Notes: a model not told the origin generated them from the letters alone. A stretch of DNA of 64,000 nt from Xenoacremonium recifei (GCA_012184525.1 WOFQ01000040.1:62001-126000); one strand, 5' to 3'. Positions 21,921 to 34,391 are shown, counted from the first letter of the stretch. Numbers and translations: made by a program.

Positions 21921-24900
21921 ATGGACCCCCAGGGATTGCCGTCCTCCGATGGTGGGGACGATGAGGCTATCCTGCCTGTCGAGTCGACTGTTGACGAAGC
22001 CTTGACTGATCAGGCTCCTGTCATTGAGGAGACTATATGCTATATCGCCCCTGATGGAACCTCAGGAACCAAGGCTGCCACCACTTCAACCACAGACGTT
22101 GAGCCCCAGGTCTCAGAGGCCATCCCCGAAGTCATGGCCTCACGGGCATACCAGCGTGAAATGCTCGAGCAGAGCCTCAAGCGCAATGTCATTGTTGCCG
22201 TGAGTCAGTAATTGGCATTTAAAAAAATCTGCTTCTAATTTGACTTAGATGGATACTGGGAGCGGCAAGACCCAAGTGTAAGCTGTGGTGTTAGTGTCTT
22301 TGTTGGATTGAATCCTGACATAAAACAGCGCCGTCCTTCGAATCAGAGCAGAACTTGAGCGAGGTTCAGACGGAAAGGTAAATAAAGTCAATATGAACTT
22401 TTTGGCAAAATTTGACCATAGATAGTTAATTTGGTTTCTGGCTCCCACCACAGCTCTCTGTGCTCAACAGTACGAAGTCATCCAGAAGCAACTGCTGTCG
22501 GTGAAGATACAACTCCTAATTGGGAGCCAAAAACTCGAAAGCTGGTCGCCATCGACATGGAGTCATGTACTCAACGGGACGCAGGTAGTTATTTCTACGT
22601 TTCAGGTCCTGCTCGACGCTCTCTCCCACGCTTTTGTGAGCTTGAGTCACTTGTCGTTGCTGGTATTTGACGAAGGTATCTTCATTTCTCGAGTCTTCAA
22701 CCGATTAAGCTAACATGTGGCCCAGCTCACAACTGCACCAAGAAACATCCCGGGAGCAAGATCATGATCGACTTCTATCATGAGCTCAAGAAAGCTCGGC
22801 AACCTGTCCCAGCCATCCTGGGATTGACCGCAAGCCCGATTATGAACTCGCGGATCCAGAGCATTGGCACTCTTGAGGCAACTCTAGATGCTATTTGTGT
22901 TGCTCCGACTCTGCACCGAGAGGAACTCCTTAAGTTTGTCAACCGGCCACAACTATCCTCCCTAACATACCAACTACCTGAGTTTCCTCCCATAACACCC
23001 ACCATGCAATCTTTCCGTACCGTCTTCCAGATCATGGATATCAGTGAGGATCCAGAAATCCTCAAGCTCCTTTCCGATAAACGCAGGTCTAGTCGACAAC
23101 GGTTGAAAGATGCAATCGAGAAACATGACACTTTTGCGCAGAAGCAAATGTCTGGGTTGTGGAGAAGAAGTCAAGACATGTCTCGTGAGTTGGGGCCATG
23201 GGCCGGGGACTACTTCATGCAGAAAGCTATCGGAGAGTTTCTGAATCAGCTATCGGCGCCCAAAGAAGCTTTCTTCGACCAATCCCTAGATGCGGACAAG
23301 GCTTATATAGGTCGATTTCTGCGGCAAGTTGTACTCAACCCGCCTAGCAACAATCCAGTGGAGTCCTCTGAAGTTTCACAGAAGGTTCAGCTTCTAGTAG
23401 AGACGCTTCTTTCCGTGCAGGGGACGCCTGTTGGAATCGTTTTCGTCAAGGAGCGAGCCATGGTGAGCATCCTTTACGACCTCCTATCCTCATCGCCAAA
23501 GATCCTCGAAAAGTACCGTCTTGGGAAGATGGTTGGAAGTTCAACATATGGCGACCTGAAAAAGAACATTTATGAGTTTGACGACTGCGTGGACTTATTA
23601 GCCCTACAGAACTTCCGATCGGGAAAAGTCAACCTGCTTATTGCCACGAGTGTTCTCGAAGAGGGTATTGATGTGCCTGCCTGCAACCTCATCGTCTGCT
23701 TCGACACGCCATCCAACCTCAAGGCATTTATTCAACGTCGGGGTAGAGCTCGAATGAGGGAATCTCGACTTGTCCTACTCCTTGATCAGTCAGCCAAAGG
23801 TCCTATTGAATGGGAGGCTCTAGAACAAGAGATGAAGCAGCAATACGAGGATGAAGATGCCGAGTTTCGCAAGATTCAAGAGCTTGAGGAATCGGAAGAT
23901 ACGGGAACTGATACATATGTGGTTCACACGACTGGCGCAAGGCTTAATTTCGACAACGCGAAACAACACCTTGAGCACTTCTGTAGGGTTCTGACAACAG
24001 GAGAATTCATAGACTGTCGTCCCGACTATGTACTTCGCCGCGAGACTGCTGCGAGTGGTCTGTGGCTTACGGCAACAGTCATACTGCCGTCATTCTTGGA
24101 ATTTGAACTCAGAACTGCGAAAAGTGCCTCTGCTTGGAAATCAGAGAAGAATGCGACAAAGGATGCTGCATTCCAAGCTTATGTCGCCTTGCACAAAGCA
24201 GGCCTTGTGACCGATAACCTCCTTCCTCTTCGGCCCGACGAGATTCCTGGAGTTGAAGATCAACATCCTGATGTCGATGTCGAGCTAGGCTATGACCCAT
24301 GGCCAAAAGTTGCGAGAGCATGGCATGAAACAAATGCACGATACCTTCATCCGGTAACTCTTCTCGACGAGGGGGGAAATGAGATTGGGACTTACGGTAT
24401 CACTCTACCTGTCCAGTTACCGCCACTCCAACCTACTCGCATTTTTGTCGACCATACTATCGAGTGGAAACTTGAGTTTGGGCCGGGAAGCCGTATCGAA
24501 AGCGATTTGCCAGACCACACATCGACCCTTCTCGCCATGAGCTTTGGCTATAGGTGGCATGTTGAGGATCGCGAACAAGTGATCAAGTTTACCGCGCTTG
24601 ACGATGAGCTATCGCGGGAGCAGATCGGGCTGAACCCCTTCCAGTACCCTCCTCAAACTATAGACCCGGACCATCTTATTCGAGACCATTTGCTGACTCC
24701 CTATACTTTTGTGGGAACTCTGGATACAAAGCCTCCAGCGGAGGAGGTCCAAAGCCCTCTATATGGCTACCGAGACGCCCCCGAAGATGGACCTTACTTG
24801 GTTCTGAAGAGATGGGCAAAACGAGCCGACTTCTTGCACTATCCCAAGTCGGATCCAACCCAAGAGCTTGTCAGCAGCAAACCATATGCAGCCGTACTCC

Positions 24901-26451
24901 CCGTGTCTTGGGCACGCCTGGATGACATGCATCGGAGGCATGCTCAATTTGGCATGCTGATACCCTCTATCGTTCATTCGTTCGAGGTTATGCTGGTAGC
25001 TTCTGACTTGCGGACCTCTTTGTTGGAGGACTTGGATATTGAAGATTTAGATCTGATCAGAGAGGCGATTTGTTCCCGAGGCGCCGAAGAGCCCGTAGAC
25101 TACGAAAGGGTGGAGTTTCTGGGAGACTCAATTCTGAAGTTTTGCGCGGTTATCCAAGCGCTTGCAGACCGTAAGGCCAACACCATTCTCTACCTAAACA
25201 CTATTGCTAAAATTATCAACAGATCCTGTGTGGCCCGAAGGATACCTTTCTGGGTTGAAAGATAGACTCGTCTCTAATTCCCGGCTGAAAAAAGCTTCAA
25301 TTGTCAAGAAGCTCACCAAGTTCATTTTGGCGAAAGCTTTCACGGGTCACAAATGGCGACCCCTGTATAGAGATTCCTTCCTCACGGATACCCCTCAACA
25401 ACCGAAGATTAGAAATCTGGGTTCCAAGGTAATGGCAGACGTTGTTGAGTCTCTCATTGGGGTGTCACATCAATCTGGCGGTATTCCCAAAGCTTTGAAG
25501 TGTATATCAATATTCATTGATGAAATCAATTGGCACGAAGAGGACGTCGCGAGGCAGCTTGTTTGGAGTCGGATTCCCGACGACACGAAACTTCCGCCAA
25601 CGCTTGAGCCCTTGGAAAGGCTACTTGGATATTCCTTCCAGAAGAAGGAGCTTTTGATTGAGGCAATGACCCATGACTCATTTGTCGGAAACAGCGACAT
25701 GCGTTCCTTTGAGCGGCTCGAGTTTCTCGGCGATGCCGTCCTCGACAAGATCATCGTTACCAAGCTGTTTGCCGTTGAACCACCTCTGCCTCATTCGACA
25801 ATGCACATGATCAAGTCGGGAATGGTCAACAGTGACATTCTTGCATTTTTCATGATGGAGTTCAAACTTCCCCAAAACGAAGTCATCGTCGATGTTGAAG
25901 GAGAAGTGCACGATGTTGATTCGTCGCTGCCGTGCTATAAGTTCATGCGTTACTCCTCAACGGGCATCGGTGTCGAGATGACAGCTATGAATGAGCGATA
26001 CGAAGGCATGCGTGAAGACCTTATCAAGGCGGTGGAGCGTGGCACGCATTATCCATGGGCACTTCTCGCACGAATGCAAGCCAAGAAGTTCTTCTCGGAT
26101 CTCTTTGAAGCGCTGGTGGGTGCAATCTGGGTAGACTCCGGCTCTATCGAAACATGCGCCAAGCTTGTCGAACGAGTTGGCATTCTTCCCTACATGGATC
26201 GTATCCTGCGGGACAACGTGCATATCCAACACCCGAAGGAGGAAATTGGAAAACTAGCAGGCAACAAGACGGTCAATTACTCGTTTGAATTTGTGGAAGG
26301 TGGTGATGGGGAGCGTGCTTATAGCTGCAAGATCCATGTCGGTGGTCAACTGAAAGCCGATGTCCACGGAGGTGTCGGTAGGGAAGAGGTAAAGACGAAG
26401 GCCGCTGAGCAAGCTGTTAGAGTGATGAAGGAGGAGATGGCAGTCGACTGA
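21921..26451 (+). CDS. dcl2: Dicer-like protein 2, RNA-silencing ribonuclease III
   Basis: Six exons, 21921-22199, 22249-22277, 22329-22377, 22426-22675, 22726-25170 and 25223-26451, join to 1426 aa. The enzyme cuts double-stranded RNA into small interfering RNAs and in fungi is a main antiviral and anti-transposon Dicer. Helicase motifs are intact: MDTGSGKTQ at residue 94, DEAH at 201, LTASP at 236 and QRRGRAR at 539. A Dicer-dimerisation-type region follows (near NFDNAKQHLEHFC). Both RNase III domains keep their acidic residues: YERVEFLGD at 995 with ADVVESLIG (Asp1090, Glu1093), and FERLEFLGD at 1180 with FSDLFEALVG (Asp1310, Glu1313). A double-stranded RNA-binding-like segment ends the protein (about 1365-1420). 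No PAZ domain is obvious, as is usual for fungal DCL2. Introns 2 and 3 flank very small exons (29 and 49 nt). Confidence 0.95.
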
Positions 26452-26576
26452 AAATGTCAGGAGTGATTTAAGAGAGGCTGTTCATGACATGGACCAGCAA
26501 CTCATGATGAAACGATTATATGAAAAAGTTATATAGGCAATGTTTGGGTGATGAACCTTTCTAATGATTCCTAATA

Positions 26577-27442
26577 TCACTTCTTTAGTTCTTCCAAGAT
26601 GAGATCAACGGCCCACTCCAAAGTGTTCTCCATGTTCCCATCCACACCGACATCCCGCATCGCGTGAATGCCCTCCTTGTCCAAGACCTCATCCTTGAAC
26701 TTCCCCTCGACGTCCCCATCCTCAAACATGAACGCATGCTCGCTCACGTAGGTAGGCCACACAATCTTATCCACGTAGCCTGGCGGATCGGCCCAGAAGC
26801 CCTCCAGCGTGGCATACCCATCACGCGCCTCACGGCGAGCCTTGGCTTTGGCGTAACCCGTACGCAGGAATAGCTTGACATCGAGGTTAGATTTGAGAGC
26901 TGACATGGAGGGTGGGTAGAGCAGGAATCCGTCGAGGAGACATAAGCGAAGAGACGACGTCCGAAGGGGGTGAGTAGAAGGGAGGGCTTGGGCGACTTTG
27001 GCTGTTTGGGCGGCGATGAAGTCAGGAGAGACTGGGCATTCGCCGACGGAGTTTTGGTCTTGATACGAGTTGAGCGACTCCTTGCAGTGGTCCGTTAGTG
27101 CAAGGTCGGTTAAAGAGGATGGCCAGACTCACGGGAACTGAAGCATGCTCGCGGATGTAGGCGAGGGAAGAGGCCATTCGAGGGATGTCGATGGACTCGG
27201 CGCAATCCCAATCTAGCAAGCCGTCTTTCATAGGGAGTCTTGATATGTGTGTCAGTAAGGGGTCCTTCATTGAACTGGTTGTAGCTGGATCCCGTCACGT
27301 ACTGCTCCTCGGGCTTGTAGAAGTCATCTTCGTGCAGGATGAAGGTGTTGGGGAAGATGTCGCGCAGGAGCCGGGCGAGCGTCGTCTTGCCGCTGGAGGA
27401 ACAGCCGGAAAGGGCGACTATGAGAGCGGTTTGGTTAGGCAT
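26577..27442 (-). CDS. nrk1: Nicotinamide riboside kinase
   Basis: Three exons, 27442-27303, 27238-27133 and 27080-26577, give 249 aa. The enzyme phosphorylates nicotinamide riboside (and often nicotinic acid riboside) to the mononucleotide in the NAD salvage pathway. The P-loop GCSSSGKT is at residues 13-20. HEDDFYKPEEQ follows, with the substrate-binding Asp, then LLDWDCAESID, characteristic of this family within the uridine-kinase-like fold. The C-terminal part has LRLCLLDGFLLYPP and RDGYATLEGFWADPPGYVD, with the expected Tyr/Trp-rich substrate region. The family resemblance spans all three exons, so the introns are secure. Convergent with the Dicer gene, divergent from the peptidyl-tRNA hydrolase gene. 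Confidence 0.92.
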
Positions 27443-27859
27443 CGTGGGTGAAGCGGAGTTCCACACATGAAGTGTGATTGTTGAGGGTTTAGTTTGAGTC
27501 CGGAGTTGAGGCTACTGAGGCTTAACTCATCGTGGATTATGAGATGTGGCTGGCTTTAGCTAAGAGACGCTTGTGCCAGGCATTGGAAATCCAACATAAG
27601 AAGGGCTGGGAGCTGATAAGAAGAATTGGTTCAGAAACTGATGCAAATTAAATAGGCAATTTTATTTCATACCAAATTTTCACGTGAACGCTCATGAACT
27701 CTTGTAAGTGAGTCTTCAAGGGGAGTGTCCTTTCCAACCCTGACGTTACAGCAGCTCACCCCGCTAAACCCGCTACAACCTCCTACGCACGTCACCACGT
27801 CAGCGGCTCAACTCCTTCCACCCTCCCCCCAAAACTCTTCCTCCACATCACCACCCAAA
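27443..27859. promoter_or_regulatory. Divergent promoter, nicotinamide riboside kinase and peptidyl-tRNA hydrolase 2
   Basis: A 417 bp shared upstream region. An in-frame upstream extension of the hydrolase frame starts with a non-ATG codon and lacks a signal, so I treat it as leader. I see nothing else of note. Confidence 0.5.
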
Positions 27860-28585
27860 ATGGCCGACCAAGGACAACAAACCGGCATTATCCTGAGCAC
27901 GGCCTTCGCGGCCCTCGTCACGGGCTTCATGTTCGGCATCTACACCACCCGCGGCTACCTCATCTCGCCCGCCCTCGTCGAGGAGCGCCGCCGCAACCTG
28001 CAGGACCCCGAGGAGAGCGACGAGAGCGACGTCGACGAGGCGGATGGTTCGCTGCTGGACCACGCGCCGAATTGGGCCAACGGTGTGGATGCGGATAGGA
28101 GACAGGGCCTTAGGGCGACGGATGCGCAGAAGGGGACGCCAAGGGTGGCGGACAATGGCGAGGAGTGCAAGCTGGTGCTTTGCGTGCGGACAGATCTGGG
28201 CATGACGAAGGGTATGTCCCCTCTCCCCGTCTACTCTCTCAGCTTACAAATACTAACACATTCCCCTCCAGGAAAAATCGCTGCTCAGTGCTCCCACGCC
28301 ACCCTCGCCTGCTACAAACGCCTCGCTCGCTCCTCCGACCCAACCGCCCGGGCCTTCCTCGAGCGCTGGGAACGCCTCGGCCAGGCTAAGATCGCGCTGC
28401 AGGTCAAGACGCAAGAGGAACTGCTGGCACTCCAGCTGAAAGCCCGCGCGCTGGGACTCGTCGCCGAGACGATCCAGGATGCTGGGCGTACGCAGATCGA
28501 GGCTGGCAGCATGACGGTGCTGGGCGTTGGTCCTGCTCCCAAAAGCTTGGTGGACCAGGTTACGGGGCATTTGAAGCTGCTGTGA
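27860..28585 (+). CDS. pth2: Peptidyl-tRNA hydrolase 2, membrane-anchored
   Basis: Two exons, 27860-28211 and 28272-28585, give 221 aa. The enzyme frees tRNA from peptidyl-tRNA that has dropped off ribosomes. The catalytic domain starts at ECKLVLCVRTDLGMTKGK and continues IAAQCSHATLACYKRL. Lys119 and His126 fall in the conserved positions, and TIQDAGRTQIEAGSMTVLG with GPAPKSLVDQVTGHLKLL closes the domain. Residues about 9-27 (GIILSTAFAALVTGFMFG) form a membrane segment like the anchor of mitochondrial outer-membrane Pth2/Bit1 proteins. An acidic linker of about 60 residues separates it from the catalytic part. The ATG was chosen because the anchor follows directly. Confidence 0.94.
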   Translation: MADQGQQTGIILSTAFAALVTGFMFGIYTTRGYLISPALVEERRRNLQDPEESDESDVDEADGSLLDHAPNWANGVDADRRQGLRATDAQKGTPRVADNGEECKLVLCVRTDLGMTKGMSPLPVYSLSLQILTHSPPGKIAAQCSHATLACYKRLARSSDPTARAFLERWERLGQAKIALQVKTQEELLALQLKARALGLVAETIQDAGRTQIEAGSMTVLGVGPAPKSLVDQVTGHLKLL

Positions 28586-28817
28586 GAAGATCACTGGATG
28601 GGAGGTTCCAGCGGGAGAGGTGTATACAGCGGATATAGAATTGGGTGTAACTCTATGGGTGTGTACTAAACGGAGTCTACATGGGTATAGATGAGGCGGT
28701 ACTGGGTCGGGTTCACGAAAAGCATTATGTTCTTCTTCAAGCAATGATAAGGCAGGCCTCCTTCAGACACTAGAAAAGATACAGTCATGAATGTCATGGG
28801 TATTATTGTCATATGAT

Positions 28818-30525
28818 CTACTCCCGTTTTGCAAACCTCGACAACGCCGGCCCCAGATCCGCCTCGATCTCGCCGCGCTTCTTGTCCCGCTGTTGCTGCT
28901 GCTCCTTCCACAGCTCCTCTGCCCGCAGCTTCTTCTCGTCGATGATGTTCTTCTTGCGCTGCTTGCGCAGATACTTCTTGAGCGCGCCATTCTTGCCTCG
29001 GGCGCGGTTGCGCATCTCCTCCGCAATGTCCACGGGCGCGGCATCCAAATCCTTCTCGGCGCGGCGCTGCTTGTCTGAGCGCAGGTCGAGGTTGCCGATG
29101 AAGTTGGGGTCGAGAGCAATCATCTCGGGGGAGAGCTTGTTCAGTAGGCCCTTGACTTCGGCCTCGGATCGTTGCTTGGCCGTCTCGAAGGGGTTGACTT
29201 CCAGAGCGTCGAAGTTGGCCTCACCGGCGCCGGGGACGATGATGGATGAGAAGCCGGCGTCGTGGCTTATGCCGAGCACATCCTCGAAGGGGCACCAGCG
29301 GACACGCTCGATGCGCTTGCCCTCGCCACCCCACGCCATGTATGGGCTTTGGACCTTCTCTTGTACGGGGGCGTTCTTGTTGAACAGACCCTTCCAGATT
29401 GTCGTCTGGGTGCCCCATCCCACGGCTGTCAATCCAGTGTCCGATATGGCGACTGAGGAGGCTGGTTGGCGGGTGAAGTAGTTGTTGACTTCGCGGAACA
29501 TCCGGATATCCCATACGGCCATCTTCTGGTCCTGGCCCGTCGAGACCATGTATCGACCTTCGCGGTCCATGGCGAGCGATCGTACTGGGCCTCTATGCGC
29601 CAGCAGCTTGACTAAAGGATCAGGGGAGTTCGGTGACCAGAGTGTGACGGTGCCGTTCTGGTGTCCAACATGGAGGATGGCGTTGTAGGGGTTCTGTCCG
29701 AGCGAGACGGGTTGTCCAAGCCGAGTTCCAATCTCGGCTACTAGTTGGCCCGTTGAGGTGTCTTGGTATTTTAAGAGTCCAACCGTTCCCTAAGAAGTAT
29801 TAGACATGAAATCAGAACCTTGGTGTTTGAGAACTTACAATAGTGGCCAGCAGGAAGTGGTACGGCAGAAACTCCATGTGGGTGACTTCTTGGTGTTTCC
29901 GCAAGCTGTGCAGTTCCACACCATTCCGGTCGTATATGTAGACGTACTTCTTCTGCGCAACGGCAAAGTACTGGTTGTTGTGCAGCCACTTGACGTCTCG
30001 CACAGTCTCCCCCAATTGGAGCTCGCATCCCAGCTTCCCTTCTCGCCAGTCCATGGTCGCGACATGGCCTTTGCGGCCACCTAGCAGCAGTTCTCGCCCA
30101 TTCCGTGTATAGTCGCAAGAATAAGGACCCAAGCCGTCCAGCTTGAGCTCGAATCGCTTCTGTGCCGTCTCGACCGCCACGTCCTTGGTGATCTCATCTT
30201 GTCGAACCTTGTATGTCCGCTCGAGCTCGTCCTCGGCCTCGAGGAAGCCACTCTCGTTTTCTAGCAGAATTTCGGCATCCTTGGCTTTGATCGCAGCATC
30301 TTGGTATTTCCCCTCCAACGTCTTCAGATTCCGCCGCAACTTCTTGTCTTTGATGGTCTTGGTGTTGATCTTCTTGCCGCGGCCGTATGCCTTGTGGGCT
30401 TCTCGTATGCGCCGGATTTTCTCACGCTCGCCACGGGGGATTAATTCGGTGCGGGTGGGCTCAACAGCAAGAGAGCCATTGCCGCGCACCTTCGTTATGG
30501 GCGCATCGATTGTGTCGACGTCCAT
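28818..30525 (-). CDS. utp7: UTP7/WDR46-type small-subunit processome protein
   Basis: Two exons, 30525-29839 and 29789-28818, give 552 aa. UTP7 is part of the small-subunit processome in the nucleolus, needed for early cleavages of 18S pre-rRNA. A basic N-terminus (REKIRRIREAHKAYGRGKK) leads into WD repeats from about residue 140 to 375, for example GPVRSLAMDREGRYMVSTG and QDQKMAVWDIRMFREV. The BING4CT domain follows near 375-455, with HDAGFSSIIVPGAGEANFDA and LEVNPFETAKQRSE. The C-terminus is a Lys/Arg/Glu-rich helix typical of nucleolar proteins. Length matches the family. The gene shares a 330 bp promoter with TSR1, another 40S assembly factor. Confidence 0.94.
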
Positions 30526-30855
30526 GCTGGGTATGTGATCTGGAATCGTCTGGCAGAGTGAGTGCAGTTTAGCGATTCAGAACGGCAGAAACAAAATTTC
30601 CAGACCCCAGACCGAACCTTCTTCTATCGTGGCGCCACCATTGGCCACTTCTGCCCCGCACTCTCTATCGATAACGCCCCACACAAAAATTTCCCTTCAC
30701 GATAACCACAAACCCCCACCATCACCGCCTTCGATATCGTCGATTTTGCCAAAGCCACCACCATCGACAAACGAACTTTTCCTCCGGGTTGCTGCTGAGA
30801 CCAAACCAACCTGGCTTCGTTACCGTTCCGATTCAAGGCCGGTGGTGAGAGCAAG
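30526..30855. promoter_or_regulatory. Bidirectional promoter of UTP7 and TSR1 with two RRPE-like motifs
   Basis: These 330 bp separate two divergent ribosome-biogenesis genes. AAAATTTCC at 30593-30601 and AAAAATTTCCC at 30685-30695 resemble the ribosomal-RNA-processing element known from yeast ribosome-biogenesis promoters. No clear PAC element (GATGAG core) is seen. The motif matches are observed; shared control is inferred. Confidence 0.6.
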
Positions 30856-33347
30856 ATGCCCGCCGCTGTGGCCCATTCGCATCGGCCAACGACCAAGGTC
30901 ACCCACAAGCCGTTCAAGTCGAAGGCGGCGTCGAAGCATGAGCTGAGAGATCGCGCCAAGGGTACGTTGTGTTTGATGGCATAAAAAGACAAGTCTTTCT
31001 TTCTGACAGCGACATAGGCCGAGTCCCCAATGAGAAAGGAACCCGCAAGACCATCCACCAACAAGTCATGTCCAAGTTCGATCGACGAAACCAGGCCAAG
31101 CAGGCCCGCCTGACGAAACACAAGGAGCACCTCAAGGAGACGTCCGTTTTCGCAGGCCGCGACGGTGCCCCGCGAATTGTCGCCGTTATCCCACTCTGTG
31201 CCGATGGCGACGCCAAGCTTGCCGTTCAGCAGCTCAACGGCAGCGTCGACATCAAGGATGGGGCTGAGGAGGGCAACTTCAGAGTCTCCGTCGACCGATT
31301 CAAGCAGAAGCTGCAGTATATTCCTCTGGAGCGAGACCTGAATACCTGCTTGGATGCCGCTCGGGTCGCTGACTTTGTGGTTGTTGTGCTCTCAGCCAGC
31401 GTCGAGGTCGATGAGCTTGGAGAGCTGATCCTCCGAAGTGTTGAGAGCCAGGGCCTGTCCACGCTGTTCACCGTGGTTCATGGCCTTGACAAGGTTGAAC
31501 CCGCCAAGCAGCGACAAGGAGTGCTCGGGTCGCTGCGATCTTTCATCACCCATTTCCACCCGGAGCAGGAGAAGCTATACAGTTTGGAGAACCGACAGGA
31601 GTGCGCAAACCTTATGCGCTCACTCTGCAGCACAACCCCTAAGGGTGTAAGGTGGAGGGACGAGCGAAGCTGGATGTTGGCCGAGGATATCAAGTTTGCT
31701 TATTCTGAGTCCGACTCCACCGTCATCACAGGTGTTGTGCGGGGTCGTGGCCTGAAGGCGGATCGTCTCGTCCAAGTCGGCGACTGGGGGGCTTTCCAGA
31801 TCGAGAAGATTGTCGAGGCGCCCCTGTCTAAACATGGAAAGAAGGCTGAGTCGATGTCGGTTGATGAGGCAGATGGCCCCAAGGTATTGGATAAACCATC
31901 AGAGGATCGCGATGATTTGAACGATCTCGCCCCTGAGGAAGTGATGATGGACGCTGAAGACGACGCTGGCATGTCAACTGAGCCGTCGGAGAAGAAGGGT
32001 GTTTTGCTGGATGAGCATCACTATTTCTCAGATGAGGAGGCTGAGGCAAGGAAAATAAAAAAGAAGGTGCCCAAGGGCACGTCCAACTACCAATCGGCGT
32101 GGTATCTGGATGATGTTTCGGATTCCGGGTCGGACATGGAGGATTTTGAGATGAAGGACGAGGAGGAAGAGGAAGCCCGCCCCGAGGACGGTTTCGAGGG
32201 TTACGCTCCTGCGCCACCCACAGAGGCTGGTCCATCCGAATATCCCCAGTCAGAGATGATGGATGTGCCAGACGAAGAGGATGATGCTGCACAATTGGCT
32301 CAGTATCGTGCTAGAAAGCGAGATGAGGTGGAGGATGACAAGGAGTTCCCTGATGAGATCGAGCTACATCCTGGTGTTCTCGCCCGAGAGCGATTGGCCC
32401 GTTACCGAGGTTTGAAGAGTCTCCGAACAAGTCCCTGGATGGAGGACGAAGACAAGGCACACGAGCCCGAACAATGGCGACGGCTCTTGCAAATTCCCGA
32501 CTACCAATCCTCTCGATCGCGGGCGACCCGGGAGGCGCTGGTGGGCGGCGTCGAGCCAGGCACCCGCGTGCACGTTTATATCAAGGGCATGTCCCCGATC
32601 CTTGAGAAGGGCTACAACCCCTCATCACCCGTTACGCTCTTCTCCCTCCTGCGGCACGAGCAAAAGACGACGGCCGTCAACTACCTCATTAACCTCAGCT
32701 CCGACCACACCAAGTCGATCAAGGCCAAGGAGGAGCTCATCGTGCAGTGCGGCCCGCGGCGCATGGTCGTCAAGCCCCTGTACTCGCAACCGGGCACCAC
32801 GCCCAACGACGTCCACAAGTACTGCCGATACCTGCACCCCGGCCAGTCGGCTATCGCCACATTCATGGGTCCTATGACCTGGGGTGCCGTGCCGGTGCTG
32901 TTCTTCAAGCGCACGACCCCTGAGGAGCGACAAAGCGAGGACGGCCCGCATCTCGGCCTGACACTCGTCGGCACGGGCACAGCGCTGCCGCCCTCGACAT
33001 CGCGTGTCATCGCCAAACGCATCATCCTCACCGGCCACCCCTACCATATCCACAAGAAGCTCGTCACGATCCGCTACATGTTCTTCAACCGCGAGGACGT
33101 CGAGTGGTTCAAGGCTCTGCCGTTGTGGACCAAACGTGGTCGCAGTGGTTATGTCAAGGAGGCTTTGGGTACGCACGGGTACTTCAAGGCGACGTTTGAC
33201 GGACGCATCAACCCGCAAGACTCGATTGGTGTCAGTTTGTATAAGCGTGTGTGGCCGCGGTCGGCGACGCCTATGCAGGGGAATCTCCTGGAGATGGTGG
33301 ATGAGCAGCCCTCGGGTGAGGCTGATGGAGATGTGATGATGGAATGA
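30856..33347 (+). CDS. tsr1: TSR1 ribosome biogenesis factor (BMS1/TSR1 family)
   Basis: Two exons, 30856-30961 and 31018-33347, give 811 aa. TSR1 binds late pre-40S particles and blocks premature subunit joining; it resembles a translational GTPase but is inactive. The N-terminus is basic (HRPTTKVTHKPFKSKAASKH). The GTPase-like domain starts at RIVAVIPLCADGDAK, where a true P-loop would read GxxxxGK(S/T), so nucleotide binding is not expected. The AARP2CN region lies at about residues 235-320 (ERSWMLAEDIKFAYSES). A long acidic, disordered stretch follows at about 325-470. The C-terminal domain begins near 490 and includes SSRSRATREALVGGVEPGTR and ATFDGRINPQDSIGVSLYKR. All parts are in frame. 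Confidence 0.95.
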
Positions 33348-33506
33348 ATGACGGACGGATAGAAAAAAATGGATCATCATGCATTATAGATACGAACGAC
33401 CCTATACCTTGGAATTGAACACAGGCGCCTGTTGGTAACTCGTCCGTTTTGTCCCATCTCATCCCATCCCGTGAATCTACACCCGTTAGTCTCCCCTTTC
33501 CATCTC

Positions 33507-34391
33507 TTACAAGTTCTCGATACCCTCCGTCGGCCTTGGCCCGCCCTTCTGCTTGCGCTCCTCCTCTGCCCCCGCGGCCTTCCACGCACTCACGATCAAG
33601 TTGACGATATGGTCCACGGCCACGCCCTTCTTCACCTGTGCAAACACCGTCGGACCGCCCTCCCGCATCTTGCGCGCATCCCTCTCCATAACGCCCAAAT
33701 CCGCACCCACCGCCTCCGCCAAATCCGTCTTATTCACAACCAGCAGATCGCTCTGCGTAATCCCCGGGCCGCCCTTGCGCGGGATCTTGTCCCCGCCGCT
33801 CACATCAATCACATAGATGATAAAATCCGCCAGCTCGCGTGAGTAGTTGGCCGCCAGGTTGTCGCCGCCGGACTCAATGAGCAGCAGATCTGTGCCAAAC
33901 TCGGCGTGCAGGTCTTCGAGGGCGGCGAGGTTGGCGGAGATGTCCTCGCGCACGGCGGCGTGGGGGCAGCCGCCGGTTTCGATGGCGCGGATGCGTTGCG
34001 GCGGGAGGGCGCGGTTGCGGGTGAGGAATTCGGCGTCTTCGCGCGTGAAGATGTCGTTGGTGACGGCGGCGAGGGAGAAGCGGTCGCGGAGGGCGAGGCA
34101 GAGGGCGAGCATGAGGGCGGTTTTGCCGGAGCCGACGGGGCTGTGGTGGTTGGAAATGTGAGTGATTGGGCTTGGAGACGGGACGGAGGGAGAGGAGGAG
34201 GCTTACCCGCCGATGCCAATGGTGAAGGCCCGGTCAGACCAGTCACGGCCTTCGGTGATGGGCATCTCGCGGCCTAGGTAGCTGCCCGGGCCGTCGAGGA
34301 TCTCGTGCGAGTGGCCATGCTCCTGGGCGTTGAAGCCCTCGTGCGAGTGCGAGTGCGGGGTCGACCCGTCGTGCGAATGCGAGTGAGACAT
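33507..34391 (-). CDS. ureG: Urease accessory GTPase UreG
   Basis: Two exons, 34391-34207 and 34140-33507, give 272 aa. UreG couples GTP hydrolysis to delivery of nickel into urease. The N-terminus is rich in His (SHSHSHDGSTPHSHSHEG), a nickel-binding extension common in fungal and plant forms. The P-loop GIGGPVGSGKT (near 59-69) is split by the intron and restored by splicing, which confirms the model. The conserved Cys-Pro-His nickel site is in ETGGCPHAAVRED near residue 119. ESGGDNLAANYS is the switch region, and NKTDLAEAVGADL near 200 gives guanine specificity. The presence of UreG implies an active nickel urease elsewhere in the genome. The gene is convergent with TSR1. Confidence 0.95.

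Noticed and set aside
32625..33380. 251-codon frame on the minus strand
   Set aside because: Antisense shadow of the TSR1 C-terminal domain in GC-rich codons.
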